Assembly (NCBI RefSeq): GCF_040438645.1
Contig: NZ_CP159253.1
Coordinates: 2,170,001-2,234,000 of the forward strand
Direction: 5' to 3'
Origin: Mesorhizobium sp. WSM2240
GTDB taxonomy: Bacteria > Pseudomonadota > Alphaproteobacteria > Rhizobiales > Rhizobiaceae
Length of the DNA: 64,000 nucleotides
Shown: positions 54,490 to 63,405 of the stretch, one piece after another
How the letters are laid out: the number at the start of each line of letters is the position of its first letter
Position numbering within the stretch: position 1 is the first letter of the stretch
The notes under the pieces: generated by a model
Seen by the model: the letters and a program-made list of their open reading frames with translations, nothing else
Database searches by the model: none
Told to the model about the DNA's origin: nothing
Translations under genes and position numbers: made by a program

Positions 54490-56070
54490 CTACTCTCCGG
54501 GCGGAGTCGCCGGAGCCAGTGGGGCATTCACGGAAACTCCAGCGCTCCCCCTCGCATGAGTTCGAGGCGGATCTCGTCGCTGCGGAGGGTTGGGCGCTGT
54601 TTCGGCCTGGCGCTTGCAGAGAGCGGCGCACGCGAACGCCATCGACGCCGCCGATACGTTGATGATGACCATCAAGGTCGCGAGGTCCGCGCCATTGGGA
54701 CCGAACGGCACGTTGAACTTGTGCTGCACCTGCGCGGCTGCGTAAAAAAGCGACGCTAGGGCCACTCCCGCCGCCAGCAGCGAGAGAGTGGATGCGATCC
54801 TCCACCGCCCCGCGCCGTCGTCCATATACCGCAGCAGCACGAAGCACACGAACAGCGATATGAACGAGTGCAGGAGGTATATGGGCAGGCTGACCTGCAC
54901 CAGGGCTACGAATTCCCTGGTCTTTCCAAGCTTATAGGCTCCATGATCGAAGAATGCCTGGAAAATGTCGAACAGCAAAATGACGATCACGGTTAAGGCA
55001 AGCAGGCCCGCGTGGCGGTTCAAATGATCCGCCAGCCCGCGAACGGGCCGGGGTTCCTCGACCGCCGCCATCTGGGCCTGACCGAAGGCGCTGACCCACA
55101 TCGCCAATGCAATGCCGGTGGTCAAAAAAATCGGCCCGGCCTGCGCTATGAGGTACTGGCCCGAGAATTCGAGATTGCTTGGCCAGAAATCATATAAGGC
55201 CCCCGCGCTCAGGAACCGCGCCGCTAGGCCGTCGAACGCGGGAATGAGGTTCCACAGGAACGTCATCGCGATGAAGAGAATGCCGCCCGCAAGGAAAGCC
55301 TTCGGCCAGCCGCGATTGGGCAGCATGGAAACGTGAAGGTCGCCGGCGAGGCGCGAAAGAGACGCAACGCCGCTCTCCCGCACCGTCGCGAGCGTGGCAA
55401 CGTCGACGAGCTGCCGCGTGAGGATTTTAAGTTCCCGCCGTGTTCCTTTCGAAAGCTCGGCTTCGTCATCGAGCTTAAGCCGCGCGAGGTGAGCACGGTA
55501 GAAATCCGCGTCGGCATAGGCTTCGATGCGTTGCACGAACGCGTCGCTGACCAAAAGCTGAAGCTCCTTGGCCAACCGCTTCGTATCCTGACTTCGCGTA
55601 AGTATCTGGGTGGCGAAGAAGCTCGACGTGCTCATGACTCTGGTGGGGACACCCATCCAGGCATGAAACAGGTTTCGCTGCACGTTCCCGATGTTGGAGA
55701 GAAAAGGAATCCCAGGCTGGGTAAAGCCGATGTATGCGGCCGCGATATAGAGAGGATAGTTAACGGTGTCGATGAATGTCCTGAGTTCCTCGTCAAGTGT
55801 CGCTCCGGATACCTGGGCCCAGCCGAACAGGATGGTGGGAGATATTTTGCACAGGATGAAATAGATGAGGAGTGTTGCGGCCAGGAAAGCCGCCAGCGTG
55901 GCGAAATAGGTCAGCCGCCCGGCAAAGTCGATCGCGCGCAGATTTGGGAAAAGGGCGGATCGCGCGGCGAAATCCGGGTCCGGCGAGCTGAGTTCGCTGA
56001 ACTTGGCGAATTGGTAGGCGCTAAGCACGGCGGCGCCGAACCAGAACTCGCTCGATAGCAACGGGTCCAT
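54490..56070 (-). CDS. Multi-pass membrane protein of unknown function (526 residues)
   Basis: Seven to eight hydrophobic segments: two near the N-terminus (one is LTYFATLAAFLAATLLIYFIL), one at about 120, then a ~150-residue polar, helical domain (about 150-255: QDTKRLAKELQLLVSDAFVQ, LKLDDEAELSKGTRRELKIL), and five more after residue 255. The tail is Pro/Arg-rich. The large cytoplasmic-looking loop could be a sensor or effector part. It precedes the holin-lysin fusion by about 80 bases and follows a small secreted peptide, suggesting one operon. No family recognised. Confidence 0.65.
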   Translation of the reverse strand: MDPLLSSEFWFGAAVLSAYQFAKFSELSSPDPDFAARSALFPNLRAIDFAGRLTYFATLAAFLAATLLIYFILCKISPTILFGWAQVSGATLDEELRTFIDTVNYPLYIAAAYIGFTQPGIPFLSNIGNVQRNLFHAWMGVPTRVMSTSSFFATQILTRSQDTKRLAKELQLLVSDAFVQRIEAYADADFYRAHLARLKLDDEAELSKGTRRELKILTRQLVDVATLATVRESGVASLSRLAGDLHVSMLPNRGWPKAFLAGGILFIAMTFLWNLIPAFDGLAARFLSAGALYDFWPSNLEFSGQYLIAQAGPIFLTTGIALAMWVSAFGQAQMAAVEEPRPVRGLADHLNRHAGLLALTVIVILLFDIFQAFFDHGAYKLGKTREFVALVQVSLPIYLLHSFISLFVCFVLLRYMDDGAGRWRIASTLSLLAAGVALASLFYAAAQVQHKFNVPFGPNGADLATLMVIINVSAASMAFACAALCKRQAETAPNPPQRRDPPRTHARGSAGVSVNAPLAPATPPGE

Positions 56071-56091
56071 GGCATTGTCCCCCCTCGCTCT

Positions 56092-56214
56092 CTAAGGACA
56101 AACGCCGTTCGGGCACTGCTGCGCGTAAGCTTGGGGCGTTGCGTCGAGCAGGGTCACCGAACCGATCAAGGCGGTCAGGAATCCCAAGATGACAAAGGTT
56201 TTGAACGATCTCAT
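56092..56214 (-). CDS. Small secreted peptide ending Cys-Pro-Asn-Gly-Val-Cys-Pro
   Basis: 40 codons with GGGAGG five bases before the ATG. A basic N-terminus and hydrophobic core (FVILGFLTALIGSVTLL) precede an AYAQQ cleavage-like site, leaving a tiny mature end CPNGVCP whose two cysteines could pair. It lies directly before the 526-residue membrane protein. Too short for family recognition; good signal architecture and ribosome-binding site make coding likely. Confidence 0.5.
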   Translation of the reverse strand: MRSFKTFVILGFLTALIGSVTLLDATPQAYAQQCPNGVCP

Positions 56215-57008
56215 GCCAGCCTCCCTTCGAGGTGCACGGGGCCTCGATAAAATATAGTAATGAGCATGCGAGGATCGGGCGCGGACAAATCATTCCGCCG
56301 GACCTTGGCATGTCGAACTATACGGTCTTAGTCTCTAGCGGTCTGTGAGATTTGCCACACATATTGGCCTTCTAAGGTTCGGCATAAGCTGGCAAAAAGT
56401 TGACTTTTACTATCGATGGCGTGCGATGTAGCTATAATTCGACTACGATTATAGAGTGAAAAGCAGTCGCTTTCTTTGTCTCCTGCCAATGCGCGAACGT
56501 CCGCTTTCGAGATGCACGACAAATGGCTGGAATGGCTACAACGTGGATAAAGCCAACGTCATTTGGGCCTGATCGAAAGAATTTCTTCTTATAAATCAAT
56601 TGGATAAAAGATCTCAGAACTTTCTTTTATCCATCAATGCCCGGCCCTCCCGCATAATCATCGGCAGTTTCTCCCGCGGGAACGCCGGTCGCGACGGTGA
56701 TCTGTGGGGAGGAACCGGCGCCTCCGTCCTGACGCCAACGTGGCGACAGGCCCGGGCAGGTTCCGTCCAAGGGTCTCTTTCCGCGGAAGGGCAGCGGCAG
56801 TCGAGGCGTTCGCACGGGCGGAAAAAAGTAAACTGTCCCCTGCGGCAAACCGGAGATGGCGATGAACAGGTGCGTCTCCTGAGCTTGCCGAAGGGCGAGC
56901 CTCGCTTCGCTCGCACCTCAGGATGAGGACCGTGTGGTGAGGGCTGACCTTCGAGATTGGCGGTTAGCACCAACTTCCTTCATCCTGAGCTTTCGAAGGA
57001 CGCACCCC
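56215..57008. other. Intergenic stretch with AT-rich promoter zone and REP-like repeats
   Basis: About 790 bases. 56230-56640 is distinctly AT-richer than the surroundings and probably contains the promoter of the minus-strand operon. Open frames on both strands here are short, poorly composed and have no start signals. The right part (56878-57008) holds intergenic palindromic repeats, listed separately. Confidence 0.45.
56878..57008. repeat. Rhizobial REP-like intergenic palindromes
   Basis: A unit containing GAGCTTGCCGAAGGGCGAG and CGAAGCGAGGCTCGCC-like complementarity ends CACCTCAGGATGAGG (about 56878-56927); a second, inverted unit TTCATCCTGAGC...CGAAGGACGC lies at 56982-57008. The CATCCTGAG / CTCAGGATG pair facing each other across ~70 bases is characteristic of dispersed repeats in rhizobial genomes. 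They lie at the 3' end of dinB. Confidence 0.55.
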
Positions 57009-58361
57009 TCAAATCCGCTCCCATGGATGCCGCACCTCGGATTCGTCGTCGTCTTCCGGACTGGTGGGGCGGCCGCGGTGGCCGCGGCCGAACGTGTATC
57101 CCGTCTCCACAGCGCGCCCGCCGAATTTTTCACGCAAGCGGTCGATCGCACCCTCGGCCATGGCGCGCTTCCTCGACTGCACATCGACCAGATCCGGCGG
57201 GTCGGCCTTTTCCGAACCCGAAAGGTCGGAAACGCCGATGCCGAGCAGCCGGTATTTTGTCCCGTCGGTTTCCTTCTCCAGCAGCTGCAGGCCGGTCTGA
57301 AAGATCCGGTCGGCGAGCCTGGTCGGGTCGCCGAGCTGGCGATTGCGGGTGCGCAGCTTGAAATCCTGCGTCTTCAGCTTCAGCACCACGGTGCGCCCGG
57401 CAATCCCCGCCTTCTTCAGCCGCGCCGAGACTTTTTCCGACAGCGCCCTGAGGATCGGCACGAGATCGGCGGGTGAGGCGAGGTCGGTGTCGAACGTCGT
57501 CTCGGCCGACACGCTTTTGGCGCCGTGCTCAGGATGAACTCGGCGCTCGTCCATGCCGCGCGACAGGTGAAAAAGCCGGTCGCCCATTACGCCGTAGCGG
57601 CGCATCAGCTCGCCGCGCTCCAGCCGCTGCAACTGCCCGATCATGCGGATGCCGTCGCGCTCCAGCGTCGCCGCGAACGCCTTGCCGACGCCCCAGATCA
57701 GCGTCACCGGCTGCTCCGCCAGAAAACCGACCGCCTCGGCCTCGCCGATGATGGAAAAACCGCGCGGCTTACGGAAGTCGGACGCCACCTTGGCCAGGAA
57801 CTTGCAGTAGGAGAGTCCCGCCGAGACGGTGATGCCGATCTCCTTCTCGACGGCCGCCGCGAAACCTGCCAGCACCAGCGCCGGCGGCCTGCCATGCAGC
57901 CGAGCGGTGCCGGAAAGGTCGAGAAATGCTTCGTCTATCGAGATCGGCTCGACCAGCGGGGTGAGCGCAAGCATCATTTCGCGCACCTCGCGCCCGACGC
58001 GGACGTATTTTTCCATGTCTGGCTTTATCACCACCGCCTCGGGGCAGGCCTCCAGCGCCTTGAACATCGGCATTGCCGAGCGCACGCCATGGATGCGGGC
58101 GATGTAGCAGGCGGTCGAGACAACGCCGCGCTTGCCCCCGCCTATGATCACCGGGCGGTCCTTCAGCTCCGGATTGTCGCGCTTTTCCACCGCCGCGTAG
58201 AAGGCGTCGCAGTCGATATGCGCGATCTCAAGCGAATAGAGCTCCGGATGCCGGGCGAGCCGCGGGCTGCCGCAGCTTGCGCAGCGCGTCGTTGCGCGCG
58301 GCTGCGCGGCGAGGCAGTCGCGGCAGAAACCATGCATGGGATCGTTGACAGGAAGGGTCAT
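57009..58361 (-). CDS. dinB: DNA polymerase IV (Y family) with N-terminal cysteine cluster
   Basis: Error-prone translesion polymerase. Catalytic motifs [10 protein letters not shown] and SIDEAFLDL, then [18 protein letters not shown] and the helix-hairpin-helix near [13 protein letters not shown]. The N-terminus has CRDC and CASC (C13, C16, C27, C30), a probable zinc finger not present in E. coli DinB but seen in rhizobial homologues. The ATG at 58361 lies just below a LexA box (58368-58382), which argues against the in-frame ATG inside that box. SOS control is likely. The cysteine cluster's role is unknown. Confidence 0.92.
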   Translation of the reverse strand: MTLPVNDPMHGFCRDCLAAQPRATTRCASCGSPRLARHPELYSLEIAHIDCDAFYAAVEKRDNPELKDRPVIIGGGKRGVVSTACYIARIHGVRSAMPMFKALEACPEAVVIKPDMEKYVRVGREVREMMLALTPLVEPISIDEAFLDLSGTARLHGRPPALVLAGFAAAVEKEIGITVSAGLSYCKFLAKVASDFRKPRGFSIIGEAEAVGFLAEQPVTLIWGVGKAFAATLERDGIRMIGQLQRLERGELMRRYGVMGDRLFHLSRGMDERRVHPEHGAKSVSAETTFDTDLASPADLVPILRALSEKVSARLKKAGIAGRTVVLKLKTQDFKLRTRNRQLGDPTRLADRIFQTGLQLLEKETDGTKYRLLGIGVSDLSGSEKADPPDLVDVQSRKRAMAEGAIDRLREKFGGRAVETGYTFGRGHRGRPTSPEDDDESEVRHPWERI

Positions 58362-58367
58362 CGCTGC

Positions 58368-58382
58368 GAACATATACGGAAC
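58368..58382 (-). promoter_or_regulatory. Alphaproteobacterial LexA (SOS) box
   Basis: On the minus strand GTTC-N7-GTTC, the direct-repeat operator known for LexA in Rhizobium and Rhodobacter groups. It ends seven bases before the dinB ATG, so repression would act at or just after initiation, and the transcript's leader must be very short or the start must lie within the box. Confidence 0.7.
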
Positions 58383-58441
58383 ATCGCAAATGGTAGGATA
58401 GCTGACGCCCGCCGGCAAGGCGGCGGCCGCGGAGGTGTTTC

Positions 58442-59017
58442 ATGGTCCCCGACATTCGCCCGCTCACCCCCGATTTGTGGCCCGATTTCGAGGATCTGTT
58501 CGGCAAGCAGGGCGCCTGCTACGGCTGCTGGTGCACCTATTTTCGCCTGCCGCCGGCAGCGCGTCGCGAGAGCAGCAGCGTCCGCAACAAGGATTTTATC
58601 CGCGCGCGAATCGAATCGGGACCGCCGCCCGGCCTGCTCGCCTTCGAGGATAGCGTTGCCTGCGGCTGGATGCAGATCGGGCCGCGCGCCGACGTGCCCA
58701 AGTGGAACAACAAGGGCAGGGGCTCTGCGCCGGTCGATCCGGCCGATGCCGCCGATCCCGGGGTCTGGGCAATCTCCTGCTTCTTCATCCGAAATACGGC
58801 GCGGGGCAGGGGCCTCACTCACCATCTGGTCGCCGCCGGCGTCAATCTCGCCAGGAAAAACAATGCGCGCTTCCTCGAAGCCTGCCCGATGGACCAGTCG
58901 AAGGATTCTCGCTCCCTCGGGCTTTTCGTCGGCTCGACGCGCGTCTTTGAAAAGGTCGGCTTCGAGCGTCTGGCCGAGCGCAAGGCAGGTCGGCCGCTGA
59001 TGCGGCTTGTCCTGTGA
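58442..59017 (+). CDS. GNAT-family N-acetyltransferase
   Basis: 191 residues. The acetyl-CoA loop is seen as FFIRNTARGRGLTHHLV, followed by a helix with AARKNNARFLEACP-like sequence and the C-terminal FEKVGFERLAERKAGRP. Several Cys/Trp near the start (GACYGCWCTYFRLP) are typical of this subgroup. Divergent from dinB with 80 bases between. Substrate unknown. Confidence 0.88.
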   Translation: MVPDIRPLTPDLWPDFEDLFGKQGACYGCWCTYFRLPPAARRESSSVRNKDFIRARIESGPPPGLLAFEDSVACGWMQIGPRADVPKWNNKGRGSAPVDPADAADPGVWAISCFFIRNTARGRGLTHHLVAAGVNLARKNNARFLEACPMDQSKDSRSLGLFVGSTRVFEKVGFERLAERKAGRPLMRLVL

Positions 59018-59031
59018 CTTGCGGGCGGCTC

Positions 59032-59331
59032 TCAGGTCGAGATGTCGTGGCGGTCGTCGCCGAGCGGCAGGTGGCGGATGGCTTTCGCGACATCTTCGGG
59101 TGGCACACCCGATTCGTCCGCGAAGCGCAGCAGCGTCGGCTCGTGCGCCAGGATGAACTGCAAGACGCCGGCCAGAAATCCCGGCTCGCTCGCCGCCTGG
59201 CGGATCGCCTGCGCCTCGATGCCGGTGATCGCCAGGAAGCGCGGCAGAAGCTCCGGATCGGCGGCCACGAAGCCCAGTGCCTCAATAGCGATACTTTCGG
59301 CGTTCTCGGGAGTTGAGCGATTGTTGGCCAT
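59032..59331 (-). CDS. DUF3572 protein
   Basis: 99 residues, all-helical, with the family's ALGFVAADPELLPRFLAITG and FLAGVLQFILAHEPTLLRF segments. This small family is found in alphaproteobacteria next to the divK-pleD genes, as here. Role unknown. Confidence 0.85.
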   Translation of the reverse strand: MANNRSTPENAESIAIEALGFVAADPELLPRFLAITGIEAQAIRQAASEPGFLAGVLQFILAHEPTLLRFADESGVPPEDVAKAIRHLPLGDDRHDIST

Positions 59332-59559
59332 GTCGGCTTTCGTGGTTAGAATGGAAACTCAACTTCGCACTATCCGCAACCGCCCGATCCGGCAAGGTCG
59401 CCGGCCCGCCCAATCATCGACGAGTAAGCCCGATGCGTTTCGGCATGCAGGTTTCCGTTTCGTCAATCATCTTGAGTTAGCCTTGCGGCGGGCTTTGATG
59501 CACCTTGGCGGGTGCATGGTGGTCGCGGATGCGAAAGCAGCGATCGGGACGGGAATTCT

Positions 59560-59931
59560 ATGACCAAGAAAGTGATGATCGTCGAGGACAACGAGCTGAA
59601 CATGAAGCTGTTTCGCGACCTGATCGAGGCCAGCGGCTACGAGACCGTGCGCACCCGCAACGGCCTGGAGGCGCTTGATCTCGCTCGCCTGCACAAGCCC
59701 GACCTGATCCTGATGGACATCCAGTTGCCCGAGGTCTCCGGCCTCGAAGTGACCAAATGGCTGAAGGAGGATGACGATCTGCACGTCATTCCGGTCATTG
59801 CGGTCACCGCCTTCGCCATGAAGGGCGACGAGGAGCGTATCCGCCAGGGCGGTTGCGAGGCCTATATTTCCAAGCCGATTTCGGTGCCGCGCTTCGTCGA
59901 AACGATAAAATCCTATCTGGGCGACGCCTGA
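59560..59931 (+). CDS. divK: Single-domain response regulator DivK
   Basis: A 123-residue receiver domain without output domain. Acidic pocket E9/D10, phospho-acceptor D53 ([10 protein letters not shown]) and the conserved T/K positions in IAVTAFAM and ISKPIS. In Caulobacter DivK-P acts through DivL and CckA to lower CtrA activity and also stimulates PleD's partner kinase. The ATG at 59560 gives the expected length. Followed by pleD after 31 bases. Confidence 0.94.
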   Translation: MTKKVMIVEDNELNMKLFRDLIEASGYETVRTRNGLEALDLARLHKPDLILMDIQLPEVSGLEVTKWLKEDDDLHVIPVIAVTAFAMKGDEERIRQGGCEAYISKPISVPRFVETIKSYLGDA

Positions 59932-59962
59932 TGCCCAAAAAAGAGTTCGCCCGGAGCTTAAA

Positions 59963-61336
59963 ATGACAGCCCGCATCCTCGTCGTCGACGACATTCCGGC
60001 CAATGTGAAGCTGCTCGAGGTCCGGCTTCTGGCCGAGTATTTCGAGGTGTTGACCGCGACCAGCGGGCCGGATGCGATCGAGACCTGCGAGAACGGCAAG
60101 GTCGATGTCGTCCTGCTCGACGTCATGATGCCCGACATGGACGGTTTCGAAGTCTGCCGCCGGCTGAAGAACGACCCGGCCACCTCGCACATCCCGGTGG
60201 TGATGATCACCGCGCTTGACCAGGTTTCCGACCGCATCCGCGGTCTTGAAGCCGGCGCCGACGATTTCCTGACCAAGCCGGTCAACGACCTGCAGCTGAT
60301 GACCCGCGTGAAGAGCCTGGTCCGGCTGAAAATGCTCACCGATGAATTGCGGCTGCGCGCCTCGACCACGCGCAACATCGGCATCGAGGAACTGCTGAGC
60401 CGCAAGCCCGCCGCTGAGGAGACGCGGCCGAAGGTGCTTCTGATCGACGAGCGCCAGTCCTCCTGCGACCGCATCAAGAAGATGCTGCGCGAGACCGCCG
60501 ATCTCGATGTCGCCACCGATCCGCATGCCGGCTTCTTCCAGGCGGCGGAGGAGCCTTATGAATGCGTCATCGTCTCCACGTCGTTTGCCGATTTCGATCC
60601 GCTGCGGCTCTGTTCGCAGCTGCGCTCGCTCGACCGCACGCGCTTCCTGCCGATCATCCTGCTCGCCGAGGAAGGCGAGGATGCGCGCCTGATCCGCGGC
60701 CTCGAACTCGGCATCAATGATTACCTCATCCGCCCCATCGACCAGCAGGAGCTGATCGCCAGGCTGCGCACCCAGGTCAGGCGCAAGCGCTACAACGACC
60801 ATCTGCGCGCCAGCGTCACCCAGACTATCGAGATGGCCGTAACCGACGGGTTGACCGGTTTGCACAACCGGCGCTACCTCGACAGCCATCTGCAGACGCT
60901 GTTCGACCGCGCCGTGGCGCGCCGGCGGCCGCTTTCGGTGATGATCACCGACCTCGACCGGTTCAAGCTGATCAACGACACGCATGGCCATGACGGCGGC
61001 GACGACGTGCTGCGCGAATTCGCCAGGCGCCTGCGCAAGAATGTGCGCGGAATCGATCTCGCCTGTCGTTTCGGCGGCGAGGAGTTCGTCGTGGTGATGC
61101 CAGACACCGATGGCGGCGTCGCCGAAAAAGTGGCCGAGCGCATACGCGCCGAGATCGCGCAGACGCCGTTTCCGGTCGGCAAGTCGGGCCAGACGATGGA
61201 TGTCACCGTCAGCGTCGGCGTCTCGTCGCTGAAGCGCGGAGCCGACACGGTCGAGGCGCTGATGAAGCGGGCGGACCTTGCGCTCTACGAGGCCAAGACC
61301 GGCGGCCGCAACCGGGTGGTGGCCAAGGCCGCCTGA
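59963..61336 (+). CDS. pleD: Response regulator diguanylate cyclase PleD
   Basis: 457 residues: receiver 1 (D53 in LLDVMMPD), a second receiver-like adaptor (about 155-270) and a GGDEF domain. The active-site loop is GGEEF at 371-375 and the inhibitory I-site RGID is at 362-365, so both activity and product feedback should be intact. Makes cyclic di-GMP and controls polar development and surface attachment. Directly after divK. Confidence 0.95.
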   Translation: MTARILVVDDIPANVKLLEVRLLAEYFEVLTATSGPDAIETCENGKVDVVLLDVMMPDMDGFEVCRRLKNDPATSHIPVVMITALDQVSDRIRGLEAGADDFLTKPVNDLQLMTRVKSLVRLKMLTDELRLRASTTRNIGIEELLSRKPAAEETRPKVLLIDERQSSCDRIKKMLRETADLDVATDPHAGFFQAAEEPYECVIVSTSFADFDPLRLCSQLRSLDRTRFLPIILLAEEGEDARLIRGLELGINDYLIRPIDQQELIARLRTQVRRKRYNDHLRASVTQTIEMAVTDGLTGLHNRRYLDSHLQTLFDRAVARRRPLSVMITDLDRFKLINDTHGHDGGDDVLREFARRLRKNVRGIDLACRFGGEEFVVVMPDTDGGVAEKVAERIRAEIAQTPFPVGKSGQTMDVTVSVGVSSLKRGADTVEALMKRADLALYEAKTGGRNRVVAKAA

Positions 61337-61758
61337 CGCCGCCCGCCAGCGGGTAAAGACGAGCCTGCTAAGGACGATAATTTACCTTGTTCCAAGTGAT
61401 TCGGCAGGCGTGGTTAAGAAACTATTGATTTTTAAAAGCTCTTGAGCAAATGTCTTGTGGAAGCGCCGGTGCGAGGGACGTTGCCGCGGCGCAAGCAGGA
61501 TGCCCCATGATGCTCAGGTCCGCCGCATCTCCTGGGTCCATGGGGTTGGCCGGCCGGCACTGACACATAGTGGCCTCCTCGTACCGCTGTCAGATCGCTG
61601 GCCGGCCCCCTTTTCCGAGAACCGACGCAGATCCATACGCTCGCTGCGGGCCGGCTAGAGCGTGCGTTCTCTTGGACGCGCAAAGGACGCTTCAAGGCTT
61701 GCGCGGCAGTTTTGGATCGGCTTTTTGTCGGCTGGCTTGAACTTGAGGGGGCGCCTTC
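61337..61758. other. Intergenic stretch with repeat and cell-cycle-like motifs
   Basis: About 420 bases. Contains GATTC (61398-61402), a CcrM methylation target, and TTAA-N7-TTGA (61414-61428), one base off a CtrA box. Neither is significant on its own. A dispersed repeat copy (61655-61700) ends just before the next gene. No convincing coding frame. Confidence 0.4.
61655..61700. repeat. Dispersed rhizobial repeat, copy A
   Basis: TAGAGCGTGCGTTCTCTTGGACGCG-type sequence followed by CAAAGGACGCTTCAAG. It matches copy B at 62424-62470 with a few differences. The internal TTGGACGCGCAAAGGACGC forms a short imperfect stem. Confidence 0.55.
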
Positions 61759-62397
61759 ATGAGATCGTTGTTGCTTGGCCTTTCCTTATTGCCGACCGCG
61801 CTGCTGGCAAACTTGCCGCTGTCTGGCATGGCGCAGGCGGAATTGATCGAAAGTCAGAAGATTATCACGGCTGTGACTGGCGACTGGAATGGCGACGGCG
61901 CCGTCGATCTGGCGATGATTGTCGAGACCGAGCCGACCGATCCCATGGACATGCATTTTTTTCTCAAGGACAAGGAGCACAATTTTCTCCGCCCTGCCGA
62001 GGTCGTGCGCGGGCAGATCTTCGCGGAATGGAACGGCTACGACCGACCGGGTTACGAGAACTCCGACACCGAACCGGATCTGACGGCGCTGCCGAACGGC
62101 TCGATCAAGCTCTATATGCCGGCCATGCCGATCGGCAGCGAACGCACTAACGAGACGCTGACCATCGCCTACCGCAATGGCGCGTTCGTAGTCGCCGGCT
62201 TTGCATATGATTATAAGAACTACCAGCGCGACAATGTCGAAAGCGCCTGCGACTATAATGTACTGACGGGCAAGGGCACGAGCAGCAAAAGGCAGCCGGA
62301 CGGCACAACAAAGCAAAGGCTGGTATCGGTTGAAGGCCGGATCATCGCCTTCAAGGACTGGAATCCCGGCGCCGGCTTCTCCGCGTGCGGAGAGTGA
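61759..62397 (+). CDS. Secreted FG-GAP/VCBS-like protein of unknown function
   Basis: 212 residues. Signal peptide ends MAQA before Glu (about residue 30). The mature start has VTGDWNGDGAVDLAMIVE, a calcium-binding-like FG-GAP/VCBS unit with D-x-N-x-D-G. Further strands include NGSIKLYMPAMPIGSERTNE and the end ISNACDYN / FSACGE with two cysteines. One repeat is too few for a beta-propeller, so the fold is uncertain. It lies between two copies of a dispersed repeat. Confidence 0.7.
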   Translation: MRSLLLGLSLLPTALLANLPLSGMAQAELIESQKIITAVTGDWNGDGAVDLAMIVETEPTDPMDMHFFLKDKEHNFLRPAEVVRGQIFAEWNGYDRPGYENSDTEPDLTALPNGSIKLYMPAMPIGSERTNETLTIAYRNGAFVVAGFAYDYKNYQRDNVESACDYNVLTGKGTSSKRQPDGTTKQRLVSVEGRIIAFKDWNPGAGFSACGE

Positions 62398-62423
62398 GCC
62401 AGACTGGCCAATGTCGGCCGACC

Positions 62424-62510
62424 GGAGCGCGCGTCCTCTTGGATGCGCAAGGACGCTTCAAGAGTTGAACTGCGCTTTTCGAAAAACCGGTTCCGGTTTC
62501 GAAATTATGC
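62424..62510. repeat. Dispersed rhizobial repeat, copy B
   Basis: GAGCGCGCGTCCTCTTGGATGCG and GGACGCTTCAAG repeat copy A; here the unit continues with CGAAAAACCGGTTCCGGTTTCG, a short perfect palindrome around ACCGGTTCCGGT. It lies just after the stop of the FG-GAP-like gene. Confidence 0.55.
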
Positions 62511-62516
62511 GCCAGG

Positions 62517-63293
62517 CTAGCTCGCCCGATGAGCGGTGATGATCCACGCCCGCGAGTCAAAAAGCACACCGTCCACAGTTAAATGGGCATCCAGCAAATT
62601 ACGCAACCGCTCCAGCGCTTGATCGGCCGCCGCCGCGTCGACGCCAACGACAGCGTCGTTCACAAACCCCAGGCCAATCACAGCATCATACGCCGCATCG
62701 ACGTCTGGACCATAGAAGACCGGTTCGTGCACCTCGGCAAAGCCGACCGAAGTGAAGCCAGCCGTGGTCAGAATACCCGTAGCGACCGCAGGATCGGCGA
62801 GTGAGAATGCGGCGGCGCTCGCCGACGCGACGGCTTTCGGATCCAGCGCTCGCTGAATGGCGGTAGCCCATTCGTTGCGATCCCGGCTCTGCCACATCAT
62901 CAGCACGAGACGAGCCCCAGGTCGCATCGCCCGGCCAATATTGGCAAACGCAGCGGCCGGATCGGCAAAGAACATCACGCCGAATCGACTGATACACAGG
63001 TCGAAATGGGCAGCCGGGAACGGGTGGACCTGGGCATCGCCCAACTCGAACCCGACGTTCCGCAATCCCTCATCGGCGGCACGCCGGCGGGCAACCTCGA
63101 GCAGCTCTGCCGACACATCGACGCCGACCACGCGACCCTCCACCGCGGCGCGGGCAGCTTCGCGACTGGTTTGCCCTGCGCCGCAGCCGATATCGAGCAC
63201 GCGGTCCCGTATTCCAGCATCGACGGCAGCACGAAAGTGCTCATTGTGCCGCCGTAACTCCGCGTCGTAGAAGTCAGCGCGATTCAACGCCAT
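62517..63293 (-). CDS. Class I SAM-dependent methyltransferase
   Basis: 258 residues. The SAM-binding motif I is VLDIGCGAGQTS, motif II area VGVDVSAELLEVARRRA and motif III FDLCISRFGVMFF, followed by RPGARLVLMMW. Resembles UbiE/Methyltransf_11-type enzymes. The ATG at 63293 is the most likely start; upstream GTG codons are possible. Acceptor unknown. Confidence 0.88.
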   Translation of the reverse strand: MALNRADFYDAELRRHNEHFRAAVDAGIRDRVLDIGCGAGQTSREAARAAVEGRVVGVDVSAELLEVARRRAADEGLRNVGFELGDAQVHPFPAAHFDLCISRFGVMFFADPAAAFANIGRAMRPGARLVLMMWQSRDRNEWATAIQRALDPKAVASASAAAFSLADPAVATGILTTAGFTSVGFAEVHEPVFYGPDVDAAYDAVIGLGFVNDAVVGVDAAAADQALERLRNLLDAHLTVDGVLFDSRAWIITAHRAS

Positions 63294-63405
63294 CACGTGC
63301 ACCTGTCTTGGCCAACGGATAGGCAACATAGCGCGAGGCCAGATGGCGCAGCAATCAGCCCTTGCGACGCGTGAAGGCGAGTGATCGTTTTTCGAGTTCA
63401 GATTG

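Noticed and set aside
56600..56973. Two opposing frames before dinB
   Set aside because: Both run through the intergenic palindromes and read as repeats (basic, Pro/Ser-rich).
61414..61428. CtrA-like box TTAA-N7-TTGA after pleD
   Set aside because: One mismatch in an AT-rich patch and pointing at no cell-cycle gene; expected by chance.
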